A stretch of DNA of 64,000 bases from Orenia metallireducens (GTDB taxonomy: Bacteria; Bacillota; Halanaerobiia; Halobacteroidales; Halobacteroidaceae): NCBI RefSeq assembly GCF_001693735.1, contig NZ_LWDV01000010.1, positions 132,365 to 196,364 of the forward strand. The letters run 5' to 3'. This document shows, in pieces, positions 1 to 8,480 of this stretch (the first letter of the stretch is position 1; the number at the start of each line of letters is the position of its first letter). Under the pieces are notes generated by a model. It worked only from the letters and a program-made list of their open reading frames with translations, made no database searches and was not told the origin of the DNA. The position numbers and the translations under genes are program-made.

Positions 1-10
1 CTCTGCATTA

Positions 11-36
11 TAGCTACAGAATTAATTCTGTAGCTA
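11..36 (-). terminator. Perfect 26-bp palindrome after comEC
   Basis: TAGCTACAGAATT is followed directly by its complement, 5 bp beyond the comEC stop codon. It can form a 13-bp hairpin in either transcript. There is no clear U-run on the minus side, so calling it a terminator is an inference from position. Confidence 0.45.
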
Positions 37-40
37 TCTC

Positions 41-2383
41 TTATTTATTTAATAAAAATTTTTGATAGTTATACCTCTGCCCATCAGTCCACAAAGTAAC
101 AGCTCCAGAATAATCTGTTCTTAATACCTTTACTCCTCTTTTGCCAAACCTTTTAATTATCTTCCTACTAGGATGACCATAATTATTCCTACCAACTGAA
201 ATAATCGCTAAAACTGGGTTAACTTTATCAATAAAGCTTATAGAGCTTGAGGTATCACTCCCATGGTGCCCTACCTTTAAAATTATACTGCTCAGATTAG
301 CACCATTGGCTAATAATCTCTCTTCTCCTTCCACTTCTAAATCACCTGTGAATAATACTTTAAATTCTTTATAAATCAGTTTCAAGACCAGAGAGTTATT
401 ATTTGCTGGACTTTCATTGATTAATGGTAACTCTGGACCTAACACCTTAAATTCAACTTGAGAAGCTTTAACATTATCACCTTTAAATAATTTAATGACC
501 TCTATTCTCTTCTTTTTTGCTAACTTGAAGAACTTTTTTGATATCTCATCTTCCTCTAATATTGGTGGATAGAAGATTCTATCAACTCTAACCTCTTTAA
601 TTAATTCAATGATTCCACCTACATGGTCAGCATGAAAATGGGATATAAAGACCATGTCCAAACTTCTAACACCTCTAGACTTTAGATATGCTATAATTTC
701 TCTACCATCTTCTCCACCATCTATTAAAATTCTCTGATGTGATGGAGTTTCTAAATAAATTCCATCACCATTTCCTACAGATAAGATGATTATCTTTAAG
801 CCATTAACATCACTAAAACCTAATTGCACAATTAACATTAGAACAATAATCAAAATAATAAGCTTACCATGTAATTTATAATTCTTGCTATAGGGAATTA
901 AATTAGGTTTTAAAACTTTAACTAAAGAATAAACAATAAGGTAATAAAGGACTATTGTAACTATAGCTTGCTTTCCTACTAATAAGACAGTAACAAAATT
1001 CTCTACTATCATATTAACTATCCTTAAAACCAGAAATAATACTACCCTAATTATAATAGCAAATAATTTAGCAATGATAGTTATCTTAATTAAAGCAAGC
1101 AGAATAAAGAAGACGCCAAGCCATAAAACCAAACTGATTAAAGGCATAATTAGTAAATTACTTAGTACACTTAATAATGAAATTTCATAAAAATAATAAA
1201 TTAATATCGGTAATAATCCCAGTTGTGCTGCTAAAGATCCTGAAATTAAATTATTCAACTTATCATTCTTGAGTGGTAAATAATTAGAGATAATAGGAGT
1301 CAAATAACTAATCGCTACTACCGCTCCAAAGGATAACTGAAAGCTTACTGTAAATAGGCTAAAGGGATTAATCAAGACTATAACAATCCCTACACCAGCT
1401 AATAGATTATAGATATCTACCCTTCTCTCTAAATAATTTCCTAGTAGAACTAAAAAAATTAGTAGCACAGCTCGTAAACTGGGCAGTTGGCAACCTGTGA
1501 TAATTAAGTAGAAGGTTAGAAAAATAAGACTAAATATTAGGTTCAATCTTTTAGAAAACTTTAGCCTGTTTCCGATTAAATAAAGCAGATAACTTATCAA
1601 GCCAATATGAAATCCTGAGATAACTAATAGGTGGCTTAAGCCAAGCTTTCTAAAGTTATCCTCTATTTTATCTGGCAACAAAGATTTATCACCTAAGAGT
1701 AATGCTTCTAGAATATAATTATAAGGTTGAGGAAAATATTCCTCAATTAAAACTGTAATTCTTTGCCTTAAATTAAATAAAGTCCTTATTATAAAATTGG
1801 CTCTATTGGCTATAACTCTAATATCTTCATAACTATTCACCTTTGCAATCCCATAAATCCCCTGTTGTTTTAAGTACTTACGATAGGAGAATCCTCCGGG
1901 GTTGCTTTGAGACTTAGCTAACTCTAGCTTAGTATCAACCTCGATTATATCACCATATCGCAACTTTGGGTCTATCTTGTAAGTAGATAATAATACCTCT
2001 TTATTACTATAAATATCTCTATCAACACCCCTAATATCAGTAAGAAGATACTCCTTTCTATAACCTTTATCCACTATTCTTATAACCTTAGCTACTAGTT
2101 TAACCTTATTGCCTATTATTTCACCTAAGCTATCCTTCTGCCAACTTAACTCTACAGATTGTAGATAAATAAAACCCAATAAGAATATTAAAAAATAGAT
2201 AATAACTTTAACCTTAGCTGACCTCTGCTTCCAAAGATAACTTGCAATAAACACTAAAACGATAGCAAGTCCCTCTAATAGATTTAGAGAAATAATATCT
2301 AATAAGAAATAATTTCCTACAGTCAAACCTAATACCAGTAAAATAAATACTTCAAGCAAGGGACGATTGAGTTTAATAAGCAA
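41..2383 (-). CDS. comEC: ComEC/Rec2 DNA-uptake channel protein
   Basis: This is the inner-membrane channel that moves transforming single-stranded DNA into the cytoplasm. The 780-residue length fits the family. The N-terminal third carries hydrophobic segments and the DUF4131-like soluble domain. A central competence domain follows, rich in membrane segments, with the family motif LLVISGFHIGLIS near residue 255. The C-terminal metallo-beta-lactamase domain has ISHFHADHVGG and VGHHGSD, the metal ligands expected for a nuclease-like domain. The start is a TTG overlapping the end of comEA by 11 bp with only a weak Shine-Dalgarno, which suggests translational coupling. With comEA it forms the standard competence pair after leuS. 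Confidence 0.95.
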   Translation of the reverse strand: MLIKLNRPLLEVFILLVLGLTVGNYFLLDIISLNLLEGLAIVLVFIASYLWKQRSAKVKVIIYFLIFLLGFIYLQSVELSWQKDSLGEIIGNKVKLVAKVIRIVDKGYRKEYLLTDIRGVDRDIYSNKEVLLSTYKIDPKLRYGDIIEVDTKLELAKSQSNPGGFSYRKYLKQQGIYGIAKVNSYEDIRVIANRANFIIRTLFNLRQRITVLIEEYFPQPYNYILEALLLGDKSLLPDKIEDNFRKLGLSHLLVISGFHIGLISYLLYLIGNRLKFSKRLNLIFSLIFLTFYLIITGCQLPSLRAVLLIFLVLLGNYLERRVDIYNLLAGVGIVIVLINPFSLFTVSFQLSFGAVVAISYLTPIISNYLPLKNDKLNNLISGSLAAQLGLLPILIYYFYEISLLSVLSNLLIMPLISLVLWLGVFFILLALIKITIIAKLFAIIIRVVLFLVLRIVNMIVENFVTVLLVGKQAIVTIVLYYLIVYSLVKVLKPNLIPYSKNYKLHGKLIILIIVLMLIVQLGFSDVNGLKIIILSVGNGDGIYLETPSHQRILIDGGEDGREIIAYLKSRGVRSLDMVFISHFHADHVGGIIELIKEVRVDRIFYPPILEEDEISKKFFKLAKKKRIEVIKLFKGDNVKASQVEFKVLGPELPLINESPANNNSLVLKLIYKEFKVLFTGDLEVEGEERLLANGANLSSIILKVGHHGSDTSSSISFIDKVNPVLAIISVGRNNYGHPSRKIIKRFGKRGVKVLRTDYSGAVTLWTDGQRYNYQKFLLNK

Positions 2384-3005
2384 TCTGACTTTTGAGTTTC
2401 TCCAAAGTCTTAGGTCCTATTCCAGGAACGTTAGTTAGTTCTTCTATACTACTAAACCCTCCCTGATTTTGTCGATATTTAATAATCTTCTCAGCCGTCG
2501 AGGGACCTACTCCCTTTAATTGTTGTAATCCTTCTTTATTAGCAGTATTAATATTTACCTTATTAGTAGCTTTGGGAGCTGGTAGGCTAGCAGCTACTTT
2601 AGTAGCATTATTGAAAGGTATAATAATTTTCTCTCCATCCTTAACCTCATCAACTAGATTTATACTATCTAAATTTGCCTCAGCACTAACTCCTCCTGCC
2701 TTCTCTACTAATTGATAGATTCTTTCTCCCACTTGGCATTTATATACTCCTGGATTTTTGACAGCCCCACCTAGCTGTACTATCAAAGCATTAGTTTTTC
2801 TAGGCTCTTCTTTATGATAGCTCCTTTTAGTTTCCACCCTTTCTTCCTTGCTAAGTATTTCTTCTCTTGCAGAACTTCTTTTAATTTGAATAGTATCTTC
2901 AGTATTGAAGCTTCTAGTCTTGAAGAATAATAACAGAGTAGCCAGAATAATCGCAATAATCAACACCAATAGGATATAATCTTCTTTCTTACAAATTCTA
3001 AGCAT
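2373..3005 (-). CDS. comEA: ComEA DNA-receptor protein
   Basis: This is a membrane-anchored receptor that binds double-stranded DNA outside the cell and passes it to ComEC. A single N-terminal membrane anchor (about residues 8-28, rich in Ile and Leu) is followed by a charged linker. Next comes an SLBB domain (VQLGGAVKNPGVYKC) and a C-terminal helix-hairpin-helix pair (NINTANKEGLQQLKGVGPS, then NVPGIGPKTLEKL). I chose the ATG at 3005 over a longer reading because AGGAGGTGA sits just upstream of it. The gene overlaps comEC. Confidence 0.93.
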   Translation of the reverse strand: MLRICKKEDYILLVLIIAIILATLLLFFKTRSFNTEDTIQIKRSSAREEILSKEERVETKRSYHKEEPRKTNALIVQLGGAVKNPGVYKCQVGERIYQLVEKAGGVSAEANLDSINLVDEVKDGEKIIIPFNNATKVAASLPAPKATNKVNINTANKEGLQQLKGVGPSTAEKIIKYRQNQGGFSSIEELTNVPGIGPKTLEKLKSQIAY

Positions 3006-3065
3006 CACTTCACCTCCTGATTGCTTATTGTTGACTGTTAGCAATTTTTTATACCATTTACTATA

Positions 3066-3096
3066 TAAAAAGAGCAACCTCTTACAGTTGCCCTTG
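3066..3096 (-). terminator. Rho-independent terminator upstream of comEA
   Basis: On the minus strand a GGGCAAC...GTTGCTCT stem with a 7-9 base loop is followed by TTTTATA. It lies just before comEA and should stop transcripts arriving from the hypothetical gene and the repeat element upstream. Confidence 0.65.
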
Positions 3097-3127
3097 CAAA
3101 TTGATATATGAATTTAAAGTAAGACTA

Positions 3128-3378
3128 ATAGAGATGATGCGATACTTTCAGACCTCACCCCTTAATCCCCCTACGAGTAATACAGTTCAATTACTCTTCG
3201 TACACAACCAGTCTCTCCTTAACTAACGAGAGGGGAAAATCCTTCTTTTATTGTTCTTCTGCTAAGAATAGGAGAAAGGGAGTAAATCTGCTTTTATTCC
3301 CTCTCCTAAGGTAGGAGAGGATTAGGGTGAGGTCTGAGAGTTTGAATTATAAACAGTACCACAATATACCCATATAAC
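3128..3378. repeat. MITE-like element, CTCACC type, copy 1
   Basis: This non-coding gap holds an element with terminal motifs related to ATATTGCGACA. Inside it is a nested inverted pair, CAGACCTCACCC against GGGTGAGGTCTG, plus arms of the type CTCTCCTA/TAGGAGAG. Its core from AAGGAGAGACTGG to GGTGAGGT is almost identical, on the opposite strand, to the copy at 20588-20870. There is no open reading frame with a ribosome-binding site. Mobility is inferred from the repeat structure. Confidence 0.7.
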
Positions 3379-3410
3379 ATCATATCTAAATTTAACTTTA
3401 GAATTAAATC

Positions 3411-4970
3411 CTATAATTCAAATAACCGCAAAGCATCAGCTATCTCTCGATACTTTTTAGAGATAGTAACACTAGTAACATTATACTTTTGAGCAACCTC
3501 TTCTTGAGTAAGTCCATATCCTCTAAAGTCACTGATAATATACTCAACAGCACCTGCCCAACTCTTCTCTCTACCTCTTATTACATTTACAGACTTCTTA
3601 TAATCTCTCCATAATAATAGAGCTTCATTAATTTCATTTATATCATAAAAATCATTCATAGTCTCTACAAGTAGTTTCTCTACACCATCTTGAGCCTTAA
3701 AACCCTCCTCTTTCTTATATAAATCTATTAAATTCTGTAGTCTCACAATTGCTTCTAACTCCTGAGATTCTTCTCCAAAGCCCTCTACATGCATCTGTAG
3801 TAAATCTAAGAATAAGTTAAGTTGTTGCCTTCCTTTAAAACTACCTAAAAGTTCAAATATATTGTCTCCTTCTAGACTATCATCAAAGTCTATTGGTAGG
3901 GTCTCTAAGATATTTTCTAGCATCTCAACAGGTATAGCATCATCTTTATTTATATTCAAAATCCTTTCTTTATCATAAATAACTGAGAAACTCAGTAACT
4001 TCTTAATTATCTCTTTTCCTTCCTCAAACTTCTCTAAAATATCTGAATGGAATAACATCTTATTATCCTCAATTATAAACCTACCATAAATTCTATAATC
4101 ATGCCCCTCACTGTCAATTGGCTCATCTGAAATCCAAACCAAAAAATCAAGTCCACCTTCTGAAGAGTCATATTCTATACTGGGGTGAGATGATAACCTA
4201 TTTATTACCAGATTTCTGGATTGAACCTTATAAGTTGCTTCGTATAATTTACTAGGATAGTATTCTCCCTCTGGAAAGTTCAATAAATCTTCCTCTATTG
4301 AGTTTTCTATCTCATTCACTAGATAAAAAATCTCTAAACTATTACTTTTAAAAAATCTTTTAAGCAACTCTTCTTTATTAAGATCTAGATCTAAAGACTC
4401 TTGGTAATTGCTAAGTCTGTTATTAACCTCTTTTAAGATTAACTCTCTAGCATCACCAGGTAAAATATTAAAAGGTCCTATTGGCTGATATTTATGCCCT
4501 ATCTTAGCCAACCTAGCAATTATAATATTCCCAACCTGAATAATATCATCATAATCTTTCTCCAAAGTATCCAAAGATAGTAATAATCTTTTCTGAGTAT
4601 AAAAATCATAAAGCATATAAACATTATTATCATTAGCATCTATTATCTGATAAATACTTAAAGATAAGTCCAATAGTTCTTCTAAGATAGCTTCCCCTTC
4701 TTTAGGTAGATCAACTTTTTTCTCTTGCTTAAAAAGTTGAATAACCGTCTTATTATCTCTTATAGGATAATCAAATAAGGCTGTAGTTAAGAAGAAATCA
4801 TGCTCCTCTCTAGATAGCTCTTCTAAGAAGACATAACCAAGCCTTTGAATAAAATTATTAAGTGCTGGTCTCAACTCTTCAGCGTATCCTTCTAGACTGA
4901 AGAAATCCAGTAACTTATCCATTAGAACCATATTAGCATATTCATAACTTCCTTGTGTTTTATCACTCAT
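3411..4970 (-). CDS. Hypothetical protein with C-terminal helix-turn-helix
   Basis: This is a 519-residue, acidic, soluble protein that I cannot assign to a named family. The only recognisable part is the C-terminus (about residues 480-515). It reads like a helix-turn-helix of the sigma-region-4 kind: LTQEEVAQKYNVTSVTISKK. The rest is helical and rich in Leu, Glu and Asp, with no signal peptide or membrane segment. It lies 76 bp after leuS, behind a terminator, so it is probably transcribed separately or by read-through. A DNA-binding role is an inference from the last 40 residues only. Confidence 0.8.
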   Translation of the reverse strand: MSDKTQGSYEYANMVLMDKLLDFFSLEGYAEELRPALNNFIQRLGYVFLEELSREEHDFFLTTALFDYPIRDNKTVIQLFKQEKKVDLPKEGEAILEELLDLSLSIYQIIDANDNNVYMLYDFYTQKRLLLSLDTLEKDYDDIIQVGNIIIARLAKIGHKYQPIGPFNILPGDARELILKEVNNRLSNYQESLDLDLNKEELLKRFFKSNSLEIFYLVNEIENSIEEDLLNFPEGEYYPSKLYEATYKVQSRNLVINRLSSHPSIEYDSSEGGLDFLVWISDEPIDSEGHDYRIYGRFIIEDNKMLFHSDILEKFEEGKEIIKKLLSFSVIYDKERILNINKDDAIPVEMLENILETLPIDFDDSLEGDNIFELLGSFKGRQQLNLFLDLLQMHVEGFGEESQELEAIVRLQNLIDLYKKEEGFKAQDGVEKLLVETMNDFYDINEINEALLLWRDYKKSVNVIRGREKSWAGAVEYIISDFRGYGLTQEEVAQKYNVTSVTISKKYREIADALRLFEL

Positions 4971-5002
4971 CTTATTCTCCCCTTATACTTCTTCATAAAA
5001 AC

Positions 5003-5034
5003 ATGAAAAAGCTTACATCTAACAGATGCAAGCT
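5003..5034 (-). terminator. Terminator after leuS
   Basis: On the minus strand AGCTTGCATCT pairs with AGATGTAAGCT around a short loop and is followed by TTTTCATGTTTTT. It starts 12 bp past the leuS stop codon. Confidence 0.75.
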
Positions 5035-5046
5035 CTAAGAATCATT

Positions 5047-7521
5047 CTACTTTACAACAATATTAACCAATCTCTTAGGAACAACAATTTCTTTAATGAT
5101 TGTCTTATCTTCAAGGTACTCTTGTACCTTCTCTTGCTCCTTAACGATTCCTTTTAGCTCTTCAGGGTCGATATCAGCAGCAACTTCAACCTTATCCCTT
5201 ACCTTACCATTAACTTGGACAACGATTGTGATTTCATCCTTCTTAGTAGCCTCCTCATCATATTCTGGCCAGCTCTGTAGATGGACACTCTCCTTATATC
5301 CTAGCTCTGACCATAACTCTTCAGTCATATGTGGTGCAAAGGGAGCTAATAATAAGATAATAGTCTCTACAACCTCTCTATATAATGAATAATTTATCTC
5401 TTCACTATCTACTTCATTTAAATACTTATAAGTTGCATTAACTAGCTCCATAATTGAACTGATAGCAGTATTGAACTGTTGACGCTCTGCAATATCTACA
5501 GTTACACTCTTAATTGCCACATGTAACTGGCGGTGTAACTCTTTTTCTAACTTATTGTCTAATGAATATTCGTCAGTAGCTACCTTAAGATCATTACTAT
5601 GCTCAGATACCAATCTCCAAACACGATTTAAGAAGCGTTCAGCACCCTCAACTCCCTCGTCACTCCAGTCTAAATCTCTCTCTGGTGGAGCAGCAAATAG
5701 GATAAATAATCTAGCTACATCAGCACCATAGTTCTCTAAAATCTCCATAGGATCAACGATATTCCCTTTAGATTTAGACATCTTAGCACCATCTAATAAG
5801 ACCATACCTTGAGTCAATAAGTTATCAAAAGGCTCTTTATAGTCAACTAACCCTTGGTCACTCATAAATTTCATGAAGAATCTCGCATAAAGCAAGTGTA
5901 AGATTGCATGTTCAATTCCACCAATATACTGGTCTACATTCATCCAGTAATTTGCTCTATCTTTATCAACGATCTTATCAGATAATTCTGGGCAAGTATA
6001 TCTTATATAATACCAAGAAGAATCAACGAAAGTATCCATTGTATCTACTTCTCGCTTAGCAGCTTTACTACACTCTGGACAAGTAGTATTAACAAAGTCT
6101 TCTACATTGGCTAACGGTGATTGACCTTGCCCTGTGAACTCTACATTAGTAGGTAATTCTACTGGTAAATCCTCTGCTGGTACTGGCACAACTCCACAAT
6201 CATCACAATAAACCATTGGAATAGGAGTCCCCCAGTATCTTTGACGAGAGATTAACCAATCTCTTAAACGATAATTAACCTCCTTCTTACCAATACCCTC
6301 TTCTTCTAGATAAGCAACAATCTCAGCAAAGGCTTTTTCAAAGTTCAATCCATTTAAGAAGTCAGAGTTAACAATCTTACCCTTCTCTGTATAAGCTTCA
6401 GTCAAATCTCTTCCATTTAATTCTTCTTCTCCTTGAACTACAACCTTAATCTCTAAATCATACTTCTTAGCAAATTCAAAGTCACGTTGGTCATGAGCAG
6501 GCACTGCCATAATAGCCCCAGTTCCATATCCCATTAATACATAATTTGCAATCATAACTGGAATCTCTTCATCAGTTAGAGGGTTGATAGCTTTAATTCC
6601 TGTATCTACACCCAATTTCTCAGCATCAGATCCAGTTCTCTCTTCTTCATCTTGCTCCTTCATTTTAGCAATAAAGCTCATAACTTCCTCTTCTTTATCA
6701 GTACCAGTTACTAACTTCTTAACCAATGGATGCTCAGGAGCCAATACCATATATGTAGCACCAAAGATAGTATCAGGCCGAGTAGTAAATACCTCTATCT
6801 CTTCATCACTATCCTTTATCTTGAATTTAATTTGAGCACCTTCACTACGACCAATCCAGTTATTCTGCATCGTCTTAACCCGTTCTGGCCAATTCTTCAA
6901 TAATTTATGGTCATTTAATAGCTCTTCTGCATAATCAGTAATCTTAAAGAACCATTGTTCTAAGTCTTTATCTACTACCTCACTATCACAACGTTCACAC
7001 TCTCCATTAACTACCTGCTCATTAGCAAGTACTGTTTGACAGCTTGGACACCAGTTAACATTTGCCTTCTTCTTATAAGCTAGCCCTTCTTTATATAGCT
7101 CTAAGAACAACCATTGAGTCCATTTATAATAGTCAGGATGGCAAGTAGCTACCTCTCTATCCCAATCATAGCTTAAACCTAACATCTTAAACTGCTTTCT
7201 CATATTAGCAATATTATCCCAAGTCCAACTATTAGGATGAATACCATGCTTAATTGCTGCATTCTCAGCAGGAAGTCCAAAGGAGTCCCAGCCCATTGGA
7301 TGCAATACGTTATACCCTTCCATTCTTTTGTACCGAGCAAAAACATCACCTAAAGAATAATTTCTAACATGCCCCATATGTAAATTACCAGATGGATAAG
7401 GAAACATCTCTAAGACATAATACTTAGGTGCTTTAGTAATTTCACTCTTATATAGTTGAGTCTCTTCCCAATTTTGTTGCCATTTTGGCTCAACATTTTT
7501 GTAATCATATCTTCCTTTCAT
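5047..7521 (-). CDS. leuS: Leucyl-tRNA synthetase
   Basis: This class I synthetase charges tRNA-Leu and edits mischarged products in its CP1 domain. The 824 residues match bacterial LeuRS. The HIGH-type signature is HMGH at residues 48-51. The KMSKS signature is MSKSKGN near residue 580. The editing domain has the threonine-rich TTRPDT segment, and a zinc-type CPSC...CERC module is visible near residue 160. The chosen ATG follows AGGAGG; a TTG one codon earlier is less likely. The gene is preceded by a T-box leader with a leucine-type specifier and followed by a terminator. Confidence 0.98.
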   Translation of the reverse strand: MKGRYDYKNVEPKWQQNWEETQLYKSEITKAPKYYVLEMFPYPSGNLHMGHVRNYSLGDVFARYKRMEGYNVLHPMGWDSFGLPAENAAIKHGIHPNSWTWDNIANMRKQFKMLGLSYDWDREVATCHPDYYKWTQWLFLELYKEGLAYKKKANVNWCPSCQTVLANEQVVNGECERCDSEVVDKDLEQWFFKITDYAEELLNDHKLLKNWPERVKTMQNNWIGRSEGAQIKFKIKDSDEEIEVFTTRPDTIFGATYMVLAPEHPLVKKLVTGTDKEEEVMSFIAKMKEQDEEERTGSDAEKLGVDTGIKAINPLTDEEIPVMIANYVLMGYGTGAIMAVPAHDQRDFEFAKKYDLEIKVVVQGEEELNGRDLTEAYTEKGKIVNSDFLNGLNFEKAFAEIVAYLEEEGIGKKEVNYRLRDWLISRQRYWGTPIPMVYCDDCGVVPVPAEDLPVELPTNVEFTGQGQSPLANVEDFVNTTCPECSKAAKREVDTMDTFVDSSWYYIRYTCPELSDKIVDKDRANYWMNVDQYIGGIEHAILHLLYARFFMKFMSDQGLVDYKEPFDNLLTQGMVLLDGAKMSKSKGNIVDPMEILENYGADVARLFILFAAPPERDLDWSDEGVEGAERFLNRVWRLVSEHSNDLKVATDEYSLDNKLEKELHRQLHVAIKSVTVDIAERQQFNTAISSIMELVNATYKYLNEVDSEEINYSLYREVVETIILLLAPFAPHMTEELWSELGYKESVHLQSWPEYDEEATKKDEITIVVQVNGKVRDKVEVAADIDPEELKGIVKEQEKVQEYLEDKTIIKEIVVPKRLVNIVVK

Positions 7522-7633
7522 CAATTCAACCTCCTGTTTTTTAGTTAATAGCGATTTAATAGTTGATATTTAAAAATATTTATATTATGTACTTGATACT
7601 ATTGACTATACAGTCTGATTTTATATTAATACA

Positions 7634-7938
7634 CAAAAAACCCTCACCCCTAATAAAGATAAGCTCTTTAGTAGGGACGAGAGTTCCTCGCGGTACCACC
7701 CTATTTGGTATATTAAAGATTGGTGGAGATAACCGGGCTCGAACCGGTGACCTCTACACTGCCAGTGTAGCGCTCTCCCAACTGAGCTATATCCCCAAAA
7801 CCATATACATACCCACTTTATAGAACAGGATAACGGTTGTCAACCGTATAGACTACTACTACTTCACCTATATGACTCCGAGGCGAGTTCAGTTTATACC
7901 TACTACTCCTCTTCCATGCCATAAAGCAATATTTAACT
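7634..7938 (-). promoter_or_regulatory. T-box riboswitch of leuS, containing a tRNA gene
   Basis: Reading down the minus strand, a GGAAGAGGAGTAGTA motif opens Stem I. GAACTCGCCTCGGAG follows, with CTC as a plausible leucine specifier. Next come AGTAGTCTATACGG and CCGTTATCC, typical linker blocks of long T-boxes. The conserved antiterminator AGGGTGGTACCGCG is at 7690-7703. The intrinsic terminator is CCCTACTAAAG against CTTTATTAGGGG plus TTTTTT, at 7634-7679. Uncharged tRNA-Leu should favour antitermination and raise leuS expression. A full tRNA-Ala gene (7721-7796) lies between the Stem I part and the antiterminator, which is not the usual architecture. Confidence 0.88.
7721..7796 (-). tRNA. 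tRNA-Ala(GGC), nested in the leuS T-box leader
   Basis: This 76-nt cloverleaf has no mismatched stem: acceptor GGGGATA/TATCTCC, D-stem GCTC/GAGC, anticodon stem CTACA/TGTAG with loop CTGGCAG (anticodon GGC), and T-stem ACCGG/CCGGT with loop TTCGAGC. A73 and an encoded CCA are present, and G3 faces U70, the main alanine identity element. The tRNA reads GCC and GCU codons. No promoter is visible between it and the leader promoter at 7945-7973, so it should be cut out of the leuS leader transcript. Confidence 0.96.
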
Positions 7939-7944
7939 ACAATT

Positions 7945-7973
7945 ATTATAGATTAATCAATAATTTTTGTCAA
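7945..7973 (-). promoter_or_regulatory. Sigma-A promoter of the T-box/tRNA-Ala/leuS unit
   Basis: TTGACA (7968-7973) and TATAAT (7945-7950) are separated by exactly 17 bp on the minus strand, a perfect consensus promoter. The predicted transcript start is near 7938, just before the T-box Stem I sequence. Confidence 0.85.
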
Positions 7974-8069
7974 GGGAAAATATTGTTAAGGCTGAGATTT
8001 AGGATAAGTCTAAGCTTGAGCCTAATTAACAGCTAAAACTTATCCTTGATCTTAAACTTAGACTTATAC

Positions 8070-8426
8070 TTACTTCTGCCAAGTAACCTCTGTGGCATCT
8101 CCCCATAATTTCTCTAATTGATAATGATCTCTTTCATCTTTGTGGAAGACATGGACAATAACATCAGCATAATCTAAGACCGCCCATCTCCCTTCATCGA
8201 TACCTTCTTTATTTTTAACATATACCCCTTCAGCTTCAAGGGCATCTTCAACAGAATTGATAATAGCTCTAACTTGTGTATCGGCTGCTCCACTACAGAT
8301 AATAAAGTAATCTGCTAAAATAGAGACTCCTCTCATATCTAAGACCTTAATATCTTCTGCCTTTTTATCATCTGCAGCTTCAGCAACCTTTTTTGCCAAT
8401 TCTTCTGTGTTGATCTCCTTCACCAT
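8070..8426 (-). CDS. rsfS: Ribosomal silencing factor RsfS
   Basis: RsfS binds ribosomal protein L14 on the 50S subunit and blocks joining of the subunits in starved cells. The 118 residues match the family. Family hallmarks are visible: DMRGVSILADYFIICSG in the middle, then GIDEGRWAVLDYADVIVHVF towards the end. The start ATG follows AGGAGG. It lies between the LCP gene and leuS, its usual place in the nadD-yqeK-rsfS-leuS order. Confidence 0.95.
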   Translation of the reverse strand: MVKEINTEELAKKVAEAADDKKAEDIKVLDMRGVSILADYFIICSGAADTQVRAIINSVEDALEAEGVYVKNKEGIDEGRWAVLDYADVIVHVFHKDERDHYQLEKLWGDATEVTWQK

Positions 8427-8480
8427 ATAACCTCCTAATAAATCTATATAATATCCTATATTAAACTATTTATTCTGTAT

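Noticed and set aside
2373-3077. A longer comEA start at 3077.
   Set aside because: The extra residues do not look like a signal sequence, run through a terminator, and the AGGAGGTGA site clearly serves the ATG at 3005.
3128-3378. A possible CRISPR array or riboswitch in the repeat-rich gap.
   Set aside because: There is no regular spacing of direct repeats and no cas gene. The structure is inverted and matches another intergenic copy.
7563-7823. An 86-codon plus-strand open frame across the T-box and tRNA.
   Set aside because: It is the antisense reading of tRNA-Ala and the antiterminator, a well-known source of false proteins. It has no ribosome-binding site.
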